The notes under the pieces were generated by a model, which was not told the DNA's origin, searched no databases, and saw only the letters and a program-made list of their open reading frames with translations. Position numbers and translations under genes: made by a program. From NCBI GenBank assembly GCA_004352715.1, contig SCFE01000110.1, forward strand, positions 1,253,796 to 1,317,795: a DNA stretch of 64,000 nucleotides, given 5' to 3'. This DNA comes from Hofstenia miamia. Taxonomy: Eukaryota > Xenacoelomorpha > Acoela. Shown piece after piece: positions 1 through 11,503 of the stretch (within the stretch, counting starts at the first letter, position 1; each line of letters begins with the position of its first letter).

Positions 1-565
1 GAACAGGCTCCTGCTTAGAATTTTCGAAGTAGACATCTGTATTTGCTGAAAATAAATTAATTTTAAAAATTATAATGTGTAGTAAAGCACTATAATAAAT
101 ACATCTAGTTATTATAAACACAGATAACAAACTAATATTGAACACAAAATATGTAACTCTAAAACAGTATTTTTGGAATTGCTCTTCACTTAGCTTGCAT
201 TTGTGCATCGTATATAGGTAGTATTTTAAAAAAAATTCATAGTAAGTTGAAAATATGGATAGTCTCAAGATAGCAAAAACATAGATGAAGTAGATAAATC
301 TGTTGTTTATAAAAAATATTTTTTTGAAGATCGTTGACTTTAATATATCAAAATGTGAAGTATTAGATGTGCATAAACCAACCAAACGCATACGAATTCT
401 TAGAAATTTGACCTGTTATATTCTAAGAAATAAATTATTTCGCAATTTTAGGCCGCCTTATAGTGATTAACATTTTGATTTTTGAAATCATATTTGGCGT
501 GACTATTTTTATTTAATTTTTTAGCATATTTTTGAAATCCTTGTGCCTCTCATAGAGCATTGATG
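1..565. other. AT-rich non-coding sequence
   Basis: I see no coding region, RNA or repeat I can name here. It borders the falsely duplicated LINE segment that starts at 566. Missing downstream exons of the minus-strand adhesion-GPCR-like gene (4340-11503) would lie in this direction or beyond the left edge, but none is recognisable. Confidence 0.4.
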
Positions 566-1313
566 TCATGATAATAATTCAATATGCTTGACTGAGTAAC
601 GTCAAAGTGTTAGCGTTCCAGAGGTGCTGTTTGAAGGAGTGCATAGGCCCCTACTGTATTAATTCAATACGATTGGAATAAGATTTAGAAATTTTGGTAG
701 CAAAGAGAACAGGTGAAGAGGCAAAATGCCTTGAGTAGGATATTTGAAGGAACATTGAAAAACCAACGACGTGTTCTTAGTTGGAAGTTTTTAACACGCA
801 AGCAGCTTGATGTCATGTTGTTGATCGGCTTAAGCCCATAGAAGCAGAGGGCCAAATTTCGACGAATACCCAGTGAATACAAATTAAGATGACAGTAATC
901 CGCATTCGCAACAGCCGAGAATGATTCTTATAGTACGTATTTTTTAAGTCGATATGATTGAGAGATATTTAGCGCAGGGGTAAAATATACGACTTGTAAA
1001 TACGCACAAACACGTTTTCATTCCCTATATAAGAAGCGAATCTTTTTCACGAAAACAAACATGATCCCACAGATATGCAGATAAAGTCTTGAATCAGATC
1101 TAATGATAAAACCTATGTGTTTGTGCCCCATTGTAAATTCGACAGCTTGGTTCATAAAAATCAGTCTTCGAGAGATATGATTTGTAATAATTGATATGGA
1201 GGGATTAAAGGTAGCCACCAGTTCTGTATCAGCGTTATCAGAGTACAACAGCATCGTGTCATCTGCATATATAAGATGAGTTGCGGTAGAGGACATTTTG
1301 AAAGTTGAGTTTT
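566..1313. repeat. 748-bp direct duplication, first copy (likely assembly artefact)
   Basis: This block matches 1315-2062 base for base as far as I can read, at an offset of 749. Only one n (1314) separates the two. Perfect identity across decayed LINE sequence and a break exactly at an unknown base argue for two unmerged contig ends rather than a biological tandem repeat. Confidence 0.8.
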
Positions 1314-1314
1314 N

Positions 1315-2062
1315 TCATGATAATAATTCAATATGCTTGACTGAGTAACGTCAAAGTGTTAGCGTTCCAGAGGTGCTGTTTGAAGGAGTGCATAGGCCCC
1401 TACTGTATTAATTCAATACGATTGGAATAAGATTTAGAAATTTTGGTAGCAAAGAGAACAGGTGAAGAGGCAAAATGCCTTGAGTAGGATATTTGAAGGA
1501 ACATTGAAAAACCAACGACGTGTTCTTAGTTGGAAGTTTTTAACACGCAAGCAGCTTGATGTCATGTTGTTGATCGGCTTAAGCCCATAGAAGCAGAGGG
1601 CCAAATTTCGACGAATACCCAGTGAATACAAATTAAGATGACAGTAATCCGCATTCGCAACAGCCGAGAATGATTCTTATAGTACGTATTTTTTAAGTCG
1701 ATATGATTGAGAGATATTTAGCGCAGGGGTAAAATATACGACTTGTAAATACGCACAAACACGTTTTCATTCCCTATATAAGAAGCGAATCTTTTTCACG
1801 AAAACAAACATGATCCCACAGATATGCAGATAAAGTCTTGAATCAGATCTAATGATAAAACCTATGTGTTTGTGCCCCATTGTAAATTCGACAGCTTGGT
1901 TCATAAAAATCAGTCTTCGAGAGATATGATTTGTAATAATTGATATGGAGGGATTAAAGGTAGCCACCAGTTCTGTATCAGCGTTATCAGAGTACAACAG
2001 CATCGTGTCATCTGCATATATAAGATGAGTTGCGGTAGAGGACATTTTGAAAGTTGAGTTTT
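1315..2062. repeat. 748-bp direct duplication, second copy
   Basis: Second copy of 566-1313. It runs on without a break into the YADD-bearing part of the LINE, so this copy carries the continuous context. Confidence 0.8.
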
Positions 2063-2267
2063 TTAGTGTGTCCGACAAATCATTAAAAACACCAAAAATA
2101 TAATAAGGGCAAGAACTCCTCCCTCGGGTACTTCTAATCTTATTGCTTAAAAATTCGAAAAGTAGTTGTTGAGCTTTACTCTTTGACATTGAACGCCAAG
2201 GTAATTTGTTTTGAGTGCCCATTTTGTTGCTTACAAATATATTTTTGAGCTTAATTTGAATCTGCAT

Positions 2268-4339
2268 TTAGTTTTCCCTAAATATAGTCGTTTTCTGAAA
2301 ATCAATGAGTACAATTTTGACATTACTAAGAATATTCTAAGCTTTCAAAATAAGAAAATTGTTCAACGATTTACTGGATAACACTGCATACACCAGCATA
2401 CTAGTCAACAACTGCATACATAGAATTGCAGCACTAGAGTAAAAAAAACACAATACACAATACCAAATGTAATATTTACAAAAAAATTCAGAATTTTATT
2501 AATTTTACAAATTTCTTTACATTATCGTTAATTGCAGATATACAGACTTTAAGTATCATATGAATCAAATATTTTGTTTAAAAATAGATAAATAATACGC
2601 ACATTATACATACATAGCACTTTGAAAATATTTACACACGTGGTTAATATAATACATTGTTTCAAATTACAACCATAGATTTTTAATAGTGAAGATATTT
2701 TCTAGTTTTATTTGTTTTTTATCAAAAATTGCTTGATTGTATCTTTATGTTCATTAAGAGTTTTTCGTTTCTGAGTTAGAAGTATATTATTGAAAGCCTG
2801 GATAGTGAAAAACAGGGATTCATGTGGGTTGTGTTGTATTGGGGCACGTTTTGGAAGCAGTGGAATTGGGTTAGGTCACAAATTTTAAGAAGGATTACTG
2901 GGTGGGTTTAGTTAAGCTTTCTAAAAGTTGATAATTATGAGAAAATTTAAAATAATATTTTATTGCAAAATATGTCGTAACTGCAAAGAAGATTCCAATT
3001 TCTCAGGAAATCAAGTTCTTTGTTGTAGTCTGCTTGAAAGCTCTAAGTACATAATGTGAGTGCAAAAACCTCAAATGAAATGAGTTTCAATATTCTGCAC
3101 TGTGTAGTTGGCTTGGGTCTGATTCTTAAAATAATTACATGAGCAGGGTTAGGTTGGATTAGGTTTTGTGAAAGCCATTACCAGTACTTTGCTTAACTGC
3201 ATTCCTTCATTTCAGATGTGAAATGTGTTACAGGCTGTCGTAGGGCAACAAAAATGACAAAATGGGATATCATAATATAATTTATGTATTATATCTATCA
3301 AACAGCATTGGCAAGAGCTTCATTAATTTGCTATTGGCTTTCGGTGAGTTAGAGGGTCAACCTCTTTACCCAATTACAAGATTATCTCCAATATATTCTA
3401 AATTGTACTAGAATTATATTTTGTATTTATCACTACCATCTTGAATAATATGAATCTTTTGATGTGGTATATGACTGATTTAAGCCGGAAAAAAATAAAT
3501 TCATTAGAATTATTTTCTGGGTCTTAGAGTATGGTAATACCATAACTTAAATCGATGTTTACATTCAAGTACAGTGTACAATAAAAGGGGAAATATAATT
3601 TGAGTAGAGAGGATTAAGCTGGTTTACATCAGGTCACTTCCAAGTCTGAAATGCAGGTGAAATCATCTCTAATTATAATCCCAAAAGCGAGTTGGTGAAA
3701 TCAGACATAGTTGAAGCTGACAGCTGTTTGTACGTTTGCCAATCAGAAAATGCCTAATCAAATAGTTATTTCTTAATGTATTTTTTTGTTTTTATATGGT
3801 TAGGATTTAGGGTTAGGCATAGTAAGGCTATTGCTGTTTTTATTTCAAAACTAAATGGTAAAATAGAAGTCGCATTTGGGCATCCAGACTGCATCTATGC
3901 TCAGTTGGTTTAATATAGAAAAAATCCTTAAATTAAATTGCAGCAAAAAATAAATGTTCACACTGACAATATTTAACTATAATATGGTGATTTGTGGAAC
4001 AAAATTAAAAAAATACTAAAATGTCTATAATTGAAATTATGTAAATTGAAGAAACAGTGTGAAATATTGCGAATTTAAATTTGTTGCACATGTTTGATTC
4101 AAGACAAATAAATTGAAACCGTTTAATAAAAAAATTGTTGACTTGACTGAATTTTTCAACTCTACTTTGTTAAGCAGTATTCGATTGAATAGTAGAATAT
4201 GGAAACAAAAATTGAAAAACTAAGAATTAATTTTGTGATGATTAATTATTTAATAATAAATTAAGCTTAGAAATTTTTGTCATACTACCTCAATTTGAGG
4301 AAGTTATTTGTCATTAAATGGATTAAATAGACAACTTAC
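2268..4339. other. Non-coding stretch, probably intron of the adhesion-GPCR-like gene
   Basis: Exon 8 of the minus-strand gene ends at 4340 with a strong donor (GTAAGT), so at least the first part of this stretch should be intron. I found no convincing following exon, GPS motif or membrane segment. Near 3633-3671 is a hAT-like terminus: read on the minus strand from 3671 it begins TAGAGATGATTTCACCTGC. Confidence 0.4.
3633..3671 (-). repeat. hAT-like element terminus
   Basis: The minus strand from 3671 begins TAGAGATGATTTCACCTGC, very close to the terminus ending at 41756 (TAGTGATGAGTTCACCTGC). TAG-N-GATG starts are typical of hAT-family ends. The partner end and the target duplication were not found. 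Confidence 0.35.
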
Positions 4340-4436
4340 AATCATTGTAAAAAACTTTGCTACCAGCTGCTACAAGCATTGCCGTTACTGTATAGGCATC
4401 TGCAGTGTGTTTAAAAGGCTGTTGTCCTTCTAAGAT
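4340..4436 (-). CDS. Exon 8: last exon found in the receptor gene
   Basis: Acceptor gattttag, strong donor GTAAGT; 32 codons plus one base. It begins ILEGQQPFKHTADAYTV and enters in phase 0, matching exon 7. It leaves in phase 1, so another exon must follow at lower coordinates. I did not find it. Confidence 0.5.
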
Positions 4437-6834
4437 CTAAAATCAAACCATACTAATTCTTATTTGCTGCTTAGCTTAGATAATAAAATGCTGCAAGAAA
4501 TCAGGGGCATAGAATGTAATTGCAAAAAGATAAATTTAGAAATACAAAAATTGTATTATTGAAAGCAATTGGCGGACTAATTGAAACACTAATGTAGCGG
4601 CTTCAAAATTCTTCGAAATTAACTGCTTGCATTAAAGCTTAAACCAATAAGAGTAAGGAAGTGTATATCTCATTTTGGTTATTAAATGCGATATCAAAAG
4701 GAAAGATTTCTTGGTAAACTAGAAAAAAGCAATTTATTTGGATTGGGAGGGCAATTTTTCTTTGTACATTTTTTTTACGTTTCAGACTTTACATAGTGAA
4801 TAGAGTTAAACTGATTCCCCTGCGAAATTTCTTTTCTAGTTGATGTTGGGAATATAATATACTAGCCCTTTTAAAAGACATTGCTTTGATCGCTTAGATC
4901 TTTTGTCAAAATCCCTCTTCTATTATTAATTTTCAAAGTAGAGCAATTATTTTACCATATAACATTTTACGTTGTTCATTTATATTTGAAAAAAAATATT
5001 TTTTTAAATTCTATATGCCAGAAATAAACCCGATTTGTTTTTTAAATTTCAGTTGGAAATTTGGTTGGCACTTGAGCATTTCTAATCATTGCGATGATGT
5101 CTGCCGTAGTTTGTACTATATCTTCATAAATACAAATAAGAATTAAACTCAATTAAAGATACATATTATACATTAAAGCATAAATGATATATTTAAATAG
5201 TTATAAGTCCTACTATGTTTATAGAAGGCACTGATAGTTCATATAATTAATTAAGCAAGTCCTTTCTTACTTGTATTTAATTCCATATCATTACTCAGTA
5301 ATATTCAGTTGAGATTTTTTAAATATTTTTCTATGTATTTCTGGAGGCAATCGATAAATTACATTGGCCAAAATATAGGTGAAGCCGTAATATTAACAAA
5401 GTAGTTATTATATCAAGACTGTGATCAGATCTGTCTGAGAATTTAGGATTTTATAAGCAAAAATCAATTTACTACATTTCAATAAGTTTTTTAACACCGA
5501 CAGACAGCTTTGACAGGTGTAATTCTTATGAATGCCAAAGTTCAATATTGAACTTTAATACGAATAAGACTAATAAATTCTTGATTTAATTCAACAGTAA
5601 AGCCATTTATTTATTGAAGGTTAAAGGACAGTAACAAACACAAGCATTAAAAACCGATTACCCTTAGCGCTATTGTATCAACAACAGCAATTAAATTGAA
5701 TATAATGTCTAAATCTGTCGCTTTTTTCAATATTTCATTGTTCTTTTTGTTCATCAAAATATCTGTAAGGTTTAGCATTTTCTAAAAAGATGTTCATGTA
5801 AGTTTTATAAATTTATATAAAAACCAATTACAGCTAATTCCTCTTCAGTGACATTTGAAATTAAAGAGCTAATAATTATATCTGATAGGGTACGAAAGTA
5901 ACCGATTTCTAAACCAGCAGATGACTCAGATATTTCGCTGATAGCATCAAGAATTTCATCAATGGTAATATTCTTCTGATATTGCTAAATATAAAAATCT
6001 AAGGAAATCAAGAACCTTACTTCAATTAACTCACATTAAAAATAAAGTAAGAGACAAGTTGTGTTTCTTCTAAATGCTATGTAACTCAATTCACTTTGAA
6101 AGGTAATTAATCTATAATAGATCTACGCACATTTATGGAGAAAAACTATTTCGATGTTTTATTCTGGAATTGAAAAGGTAAAATTTCATATTGCATTTGT
6201 GGCTTTTTATTGATACAATTAGCTAATTGAAGGCTAAAAAATTCTAAAGAATTGGGTTTCTTCTAAATTCAGCTGCTAACTTACTGAGTATACTTAATCA
6301 ATCAATTAAATAAAATAAAGTTATCTATGATTTGTAAGGTTCTATACAAAAAGTTCTATAAAATTTCAGCGTAGGATTCCCTGTTTCTTCGTTATATTTG
6401 TTTGAAACTTGGATTCGATTTATCACAACATGAACATGCAATATCTATTTTTAATCCAAAATTTTTTAATAATTTGTTATTCTTTTTCAAATGAAAGCGA
6501 TATTACATTCACTTGCTTCATGATATAGTTTGTGAAGCTTATAACTTTGTAAAATTATACAAAATACCTACCAATTCTGCAATCTTGTGACTTTTACAAA
6601 AATCATAATTCGGCTGACCCCAAGCAGGATTTTTCGTGTATAAGCATTTACGAGTAACTTTTCCTAAATACTGTTCGCATTTCACAAATGTTAACATACA
6701 GGGTGGTTCAGAAGTAATGCAGCTATTTTCATAATGTTTTCTCACGTAATAATGCATTTTTGCAAAAGTCTGTTGCAAAAATTTAGCTGCTGCTGATTAT
6801 CTAATACTTAAATATATTTGTTAAAAATAGTAAA

Positions 6835-6884
<50 letters not shown>

Positions 6885-6942
6885 TAGATAAATGTAAACA
6901 TAGATAGATAACTATATAGATAGATGGATAGATAGATGTTTG

Positions 6943-6975
<33 letters not shown>

Positions 6976-9900
6976 NNNNNNNNNNNNNNNNNNNNNNNNN
7001 NNNNNNNNNNNNNNNNNNNNNNNNNNNNNNNNNNNNNNNNNNNNNNNNNNNNNNNNNNNNNNNNTATATATATATATGCAGCCTAAGCCTTTATTCCAGG
7101 ATATCAGAAATTGAGAAGAAATAAATTACGGAGGCCATTTAGGTTATTTTCAAAAATAACTAAAAATAGAAAAAGTGATCTTGGTTGGGAAAGTTAATGG
7201 TGTATTCGTTGAGAAATTTACAAAACATTGTCAAAAATTGAAAACAACAAATATTATGAGTTTGATAACAATACTCCACATTCAAAATCAAAGAAAAGGT
7301 GTAAAATATCACTTCCAACGAATCATTCAGTACATTTCAATAAATCATTTTACATACAGCACGTACTTATATCCTTACGGAACTTGCCAGCAATTTCTAT
7401 AGTGATTGTCACTTTTCTTTTTATAAACAACATTGTTGTTTTGTACAGGAAATAAAGCGGAATTACACTACATACATACATAGATAGAGATGCCGAACGT
7501 ATTATAGTGACACCTAGAAATACATACATAGACTTTTTGAAATCTGTTTCCAAATACAGGGTTTAAACAAAAAACACCACAAATAATGCTTCTTGGGATA
7601 ATAGAATTATCAAAGGAAAATATTTATACATATAAATCTCTGCTTCGCTTTAAAAAGGGTAACAAATTTTTTCTTACGGATCAAAATTCTTGGCTTTTCT
7701 GTTTGGTTTGAATGGCAAAAGCGTCAATTAAACTGTTAACAGGTACACCAGGTTATTGATAAACAAGTCACTTTTCGAAAACATGCAAATACACCAGATT
7801 ACGCACAACTTGCCCTGGAATCAAATTTATCAAAATCAACAGTTCAGTACATGATCAAAAACGATTACGTAAGACCTAAAAAAGCGAGGTCCCAAGAAGA
7901 AGATAACCGGATTCAAGAAACTGCAGTTAAAAAGAGCAATTGGTGCGATGAAAGCAAGCATCTTCAAATAACGGCATCAAAATTACTCAAGGATGCCCGT
8001 CTCCAGGTTGCAAAGCGAACGGTTCAAAGAAAGTTAGTCAAAATGCGTTTTCATTACAAATCTGGGAAGTTTACAATTATTTTAACAAAACGTCACAAGA
8101 TTGAACGGGTACGTCTCTGCACTCAGTGGCTGACCCACCCAATGGACTGGAAAAAAGTCGTTTTTACGGACGAGAAGAAGTTTACGCTTGATGGACCTGA
8201 CCACTGGTGTTCTTGGGTGCAGGAGAAAACCAAGCTGCTCATGAATAAACGACAATGTGGAGGTGGGTCAATTATGGTGTGGGGTATGCTTTTTTCAACT
8301 GGAAAAATTTTTGTGCGAAGAGTATCTGGGCGCATAAATTCGGATATGTATATTCAATTAATGGAAAATTACGCAATCCCTTTGGTGGACAGCATTCTTC
8401 CTGATGGCTTTGTTTTACAACAAGATAATTGCAGCATTCATGTCTCAAGTAAGACCCTTGATTTTTTTGAAAGAAGGGGCATAGAAGTTCTTCCATGGCC
8501 CAGCCGTAGCCCAGATCTGAACTTGATGGAAAATGTGTGGAGCTTACTTTCATCAAGAGTTTATGACGCCCCACAGCCAAAAAATTTGAACGAATTAGAA
8601 GGAAGAATCAAAAAAGCCGTTGATCACTACAATATGAACTTTAGCAATGTTCTTCAAAGCCTCTTTACTTCTCTACATACTAGGTTTTTGTCATGTGTGG
8701 TCAATAAGAGAAATAAAGTTTCTTATTAGTATCATTTTTCATCAAAAAGGTAACTGTAAGAAAAAATTTGGCACAAAAATTCGATTATTTACTCTATTTG
8801 CATGTTTAAGAATGGTACGAAAAAATTTGACGCGAGCGTATTTGATACAAATAAATTTGGTGATAAACGAGAATTACCAATTTCACTATGAAATGCACAT
8901 TATGATTTCTCCTATAAAGTAATACAATTCCAACAATTTCAAATGAATGTAAAATATAAGCACAATAATTATTGTATAGATAAACAAAGGAAAGTATTGA
9001 GGTACCTGTAGCATTGATGCAATTCATTGCAGCTGTAGCTAATGGCTGTAGATTTTTCCATACATATCCATCAAGAACTTCTTGGCTACATCCATCAACG
9101 TCTAATATCCAAGTAATTAATATTTAATAACTTAATGACATTTAAGTTTTTAAATTAGCCCTAAAGAACGCATAGATTTTTACAATTTGTGATGGTTTCT
9201 ATTAAAAAATTCTTTAAAACACTCATAACTTTCTAAATCATAATCGATGTTCTTATGTAGACGGGAATAATTTATTTTAAAAATTTTTTACCATAACTGG
9301 GGAGCAGATTTACTAATAGATGTATTCAAGTAAAAGGTTTCCCGAATTTCTTAGTGGGTTTGGAAAACATTGCTTCAAAATGTGGACAAAGAGGCATGTA
9401 ACTTTAAAACTACAGTGAGCATTTCGGGCTAACAATATATATGATATAAAAGCTAAGCAATATATATTCAAATATCTTTGTGTTGAAAAAGAACACTTAG
9501 GCTAAAGCAATTTTTAATAAAATCTAAAAAATCCTATAATTACAATATTTACCTGTAATGTCTTCTGTTATTTCAAAAACACGTGGGTAAGATGTTGTCA
9601 AATCTTGATTAATGACAGTGAAATTTAAATCAGAAGAACCGTTAAACATGTATGTTGTATTGACATACTGTGTCTCATTTGCTACCCGCATCAAAGATGA
9701 AGTGGTGTTGCTAATGAAAGTAGATTCTGAGGAAAAGAATAATGCTTCCTCGCTAGAAGATGTATGATATTTATCAATTTCAGCATCAGTAATAGGATTT
9801 TGAGTTGTCGAATACAATTCGTTAGTAGTTATTTGAGGTCTGTTATGAAAATTTGTCGCCAATGAGCTGGTAGATAATATAGAATCATTTGAAATCCTAG

Positions 9901-11503
9901 TTAGCATAAATGGTGTTGTAATATTACTGAATATAAGAGATAACGTATTATTACTAGTAAATAGATTAAATGTATTCGAATTTGTAGTTTGTGAAATACT
10001 TGACACATTTGTTTTTACAAAATGAGATGATGTGAAGCTAGCGGAACTCATGTTTGAAATTTGTTTGGAAGTAGAATTGGAACTTTTCATATCGACTGTA
10101 CTTTGTAAATCATTAGTTGACTCAAACGAATAGCTACTAGAATTTTCAAATTGGGAAGTGCTTGTATAGAGATTCGAATTTGTTATAAAAGAAGAAATAT
10201 AGGATGCCGGATCAGTTTGACTGTAGTCTTCTGATTGTTCAATTGTTTCACTTGCAGATGAATTCGTTCCATTTAAAGTTGTTGTTTTTGTTGTTTCTAA
10301 ACTTTTATTAAAATTTGTAGTTGGCAGAAATCTTTTGGTACTTGCAGAAAATGAAGCATCGTCTGCTTCTCTCGAAAACCTCGAGCTCGATTGGAGGCTA
10401 TCTGTAAATGTTGGAGTTGAAAATATTTTCTGTTGTGGCTTTGTAGAACTCAATACATTAATGGTGCTTGAAAAATACTGTGTTGCATTTTTTTTAGAAG
10501 AATATAGTGAAGATGAGTATAATGAGATGAAATCAAATAGTGTTTGAGAAATAGCTGTTTTGTTAGTCGTAATACTTGGGTTTGGAAAATTTTCTTTATC
10601 AGTAGTACTTGTATTGGGTTTGTTTTGGGTATCTTCTGAGATAGTATTATCTTTTAAAAGAGTACTGTATAAATTAGTAGTTGATGTCGAACGACTGGCT
10701 CCAATGTCTTGAAAATATGACTTCGTAATAATATGCATGGATTTTGTGTTCAATTCTTGGGGTGCCGTGCTATTTTGAAACTGTTTTGAAGCAGTTTGAT
10801 TAATTTCACTGTCTGCAATTGTTATGGACGAAACTTCATTGCCTAGAAACACAATTTAAATTTTTAAATTTTACTCAATAATTATTGAAATTCAAAAAAA
10901 ACTTTGAAAGCCTGCCCTTAAATTGGTCTCACTGCACTTGAGATTCCATATTGTTTTAAACAATGAGTTCTCAATTCATGAACTTATTTATAGGTATTTG
11001 AATAAACAGTTATCGGAATTATGTTACTTTATTTAACCAGTATCTACATAGTTTTATATTATTGTCATACCATAAAAGAATGCTACGCTAAAATTGCTGA
11101 AATACCTTCTGTGCTTGAAGTGGATACAGTTGATATTAAAGATGGAATAGAAACCATGAGAAAAATTCCTAAATGGAATAGGTCTGCCCTGAATATTATC
11201 AAATTAAAATATTATATATTTTATATAGTTAAAGTTAAATAGAATCATGATTCAATTTCAACACTTTTTACAGATTATGTACATAAAAATCTTAGTATTT
11301 CAGATTAAATAAGATAATATGCTTTTATATTTTCTTCCCCTGACAGAAAATGCCTATACCCAGGGTTATTTTATTGAAAGGGAAATTCATCATTAAAATT
11401 ATTGACTTTAATAGTATACAAGTGATTTTGTTTAAAAATCTTGCTAAACATTGTTTATTAATCAATTAAGCGTACCTCTAAATGCATGGTTTCGTTTGAA
11501 CAT
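4340..11503 (-). CDS. Adhesion-GPCR-like receptor ectodomain (partial gene, 8 exons)
   Basis: Eight minus-strand exons join with matching phases: 11503-11476, 11168-11106, 10842-9553, 9101-9006, 6663-6572, 5984-5832, 5781-5662 and 4436-4340 (1939 nt, 646 codons plus one base). The order is a signal peptide; a mucin-like Ser/Thr/Asn-rich stalk of about 430 residues with many N-x-S/T sites; a four-cysteine HRM-type domain near residues 461-523 with the conserved DGYVW and WG positions; then amphipathic helices like GAIN subdomain A. In adhesion GPCRs (family B2) HRM and GAIN sit outside the cell, before the self-cleaving GPS and the 7TM domain. GPS and 7TM are not seen: the gene runs past exon 8 or is broken. 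Intron 4 carries a Tc3-like transposon. The exon chain is seen in the sequence; the family call rests on HRM cysteine spacing and domain order. Confidence 0.65.
5662..5781 (-). CDS. Exon 7: helical segment, GAIN-A-like
   Basis: Acceptor ctttttag, donor GTAATC; 40 codons, phase 0 at both ends. It encodes another amphipathic helical stretch (KMLNLTDILMNKK, then a V-V-D-T-I-A-L end), continuous in frame with exon 6. Confidence 0.55.
5832..5984 (-). CDS. Exon 6: helical segment, GAIN-A-like
   Basis: Acceptor atatttag, donor GTAATT; 51 codons, phase 0 at both ends. It encodes two predicted helices rich in Ile, Leu, Glu and Ser, with sequons NIT and NVT, in the position where adhesion GPCRs have GAIN subdomain A. 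Confidence 0.6.
6572..6663 (-). CDS. Exon 5: second half of HRM-type domain
   Basis: Acceptor agtatttag, donor GTAGGT. It encodes KVTRKCLYTKNPAWGQPN and then DFCKS, which supplies HRM cysteines 3 and 4 and the WG pair. The join with exon 4 reads G-K-V-T-R-K-C, matching the usual G-x-x-x-R-x-C of HRM domains. It is separated from exon 4 by a 2342-bp intron holding the Tc3-like transposase and a (TA)n gap. Confidence 0.65.
6837..6975. repeat. (TA)n and GATA-type microsatellites
   Basis: A (TA)n run at about 6837-6881, a GATA-like tract at about 6900-6938 and a second (TA)n from about 6946 up to the N gap. All lie in intron 4 of the receptor-like gene. Confidence 0.9.
6976..7064. other. Assembly gap (89 N) inside a (TA)n tract
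   Basis: The run of N is flanked by (TA)n on both sides, so the missing sequence is probably more of the same microsatellite. Confidence 0.9.
7740..8729 (+). mobile_element. Tc1/mariner superfamily transposase, Tc3-like, 5'-truncated
   Basis: The frame is open from 7740 (a TAA at 7737-7739 precedes it), with the first ATG at 7851. Numbered from that ATG, the DDE catalytic triad is D107 (in VVFTDEKKF), D192 (in QQDNCSIH) and E227 (in NLMENVW), with 34 residues between D192 and E227: DD34E, the Tc1 signature. A helix-turn-helix like the second paired-type DNA-binding half lies near residues 40-66, and part of another (LALESNLSKSTVQYM) sits before the ATG. The first HTH and normal N-terminus are missing, so it is probably inactive, though the catalytic core is intact. 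Such enzymes cut and paste between inverted repeats into TA sites. It lies antisense within intron 4 of the receptor gene. I found no convincing terminal inverted repeats. Confidence 0.9.
8730..9005. other. Intron sequence between transposase and HRM exon 4
   Basis: AT-rich, with no feature beyond the likely 3' flank of the Tc3-like element. A 15-bp inverted match to 7663-7677 occurs at 8756-8770 but is low-complexity. Confidence 0.4.
9006..9101 (-). CDS. Exon 4: first half of HRM-type domain
   Basis: Acceptor atattag, donor GTACCT. It encodes VDGCSQEVLDGYVWKNL and then a segment ending in MNCINAT, which supplies HRM cysteines 1 and 2 and the conserved tryptophan. It ends in phase 1 and the split glycine codon completes in exon 5. 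Confidence 0.65.
9553..10842 (-). CDS. Exon 3: mucin-like Ser/Thr/Asn-rich extracellular stalk
   Basis: One 1290-nt exon (acceptor gtgtttctag, donor GTAAAT, phase 1 at both ends) encodes about 430 residues dominated by Ser, Thr and Asn. There are many N-x-S/T sequons and no cysteine, as expected of an O- and N-glycosylated stalk. A large stalk exon upstream of HRM is common in adhesion GPCRs. It is low-complexity, so orthology cannot be judged from it. Alone it could be taken for a mucin; the phase-compatible HRM exons give the better explanation. Confidence 0.7.
11106..11168 (-). CDS. Exon 2: hydrophobic core of signal peptide
   Basis: The acceptor is ccatttag and the donor GTATTT. It encodes a hydrophobic run (GIFLMVSIPSLIS, the first G shared with exon 1) and then a Ser/Thr-rich start of the stalk. 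It enters and leaves in phase 1, matching exons 1 and 3. An in-frame ATG four codons in could serve as an alternative start but lacks a basic n-region. Confidence 0.5.
11476..11503 (-). CDS. Exon 1: start codon and n-region of signal peptide
   Basis: ATG at 11503-11501 opens nine codons ending in one extra base before the donor GTACGC. The residues are basic (K, R, H, R), as in the n-region of a signal peptide. The phase (1) fits exon 2. No other ATG in this frame gives a signal peptide, which decides the start. At 28 nt it is below any ORF cut-off. Confidence 0.5.

Larger units (their letters stand above)
566..2267 (-). mobile_element. Non-LTR retrotransposon (jockey/CR1-like) reverse transcriptase relic
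   Basis: On the minus strand, 2267-1767 encodes a reverse-transcriptase stretch with the catalytic motif YADDTMLLYS. It is preceded by a decayed match to the usual segment before it (NDLSDTLKNS) and followed by thumb-like sequence. Further downstream, 882-685 resembles the C-terminal tail of LINE ORF2 proteins (CFYGLKPINNMTSSCLRV, then an R-x-R-R-W-F stretch). Non-LTR elements copy their RNA into DNA at a nicked target. The frame is broken between the two parts and no endonuclease domain is visible, so this is a dead 3' fragment. The element looks doubled because 566-1313 and 1315-2062 are the same sequence around a single n at 1314, so only one copy should be counted. Clade assignment is inference. 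Confidence 0.65.

Noticed and set aside
7663-8770. 15-bp inverted match (CAAATTTTTTCTTAC) around the Tc3-like transposase as terminal inverted repeats
   Set aside because: The match is low-complexity, does not extend, and has no TA duplication at its edges.
10335-10547. Plus-strand frame inside the mucin-like exon
   Set aside because: It is the antisense shadow of a biased Ser/Thr coding exon, with no domain or splice support.
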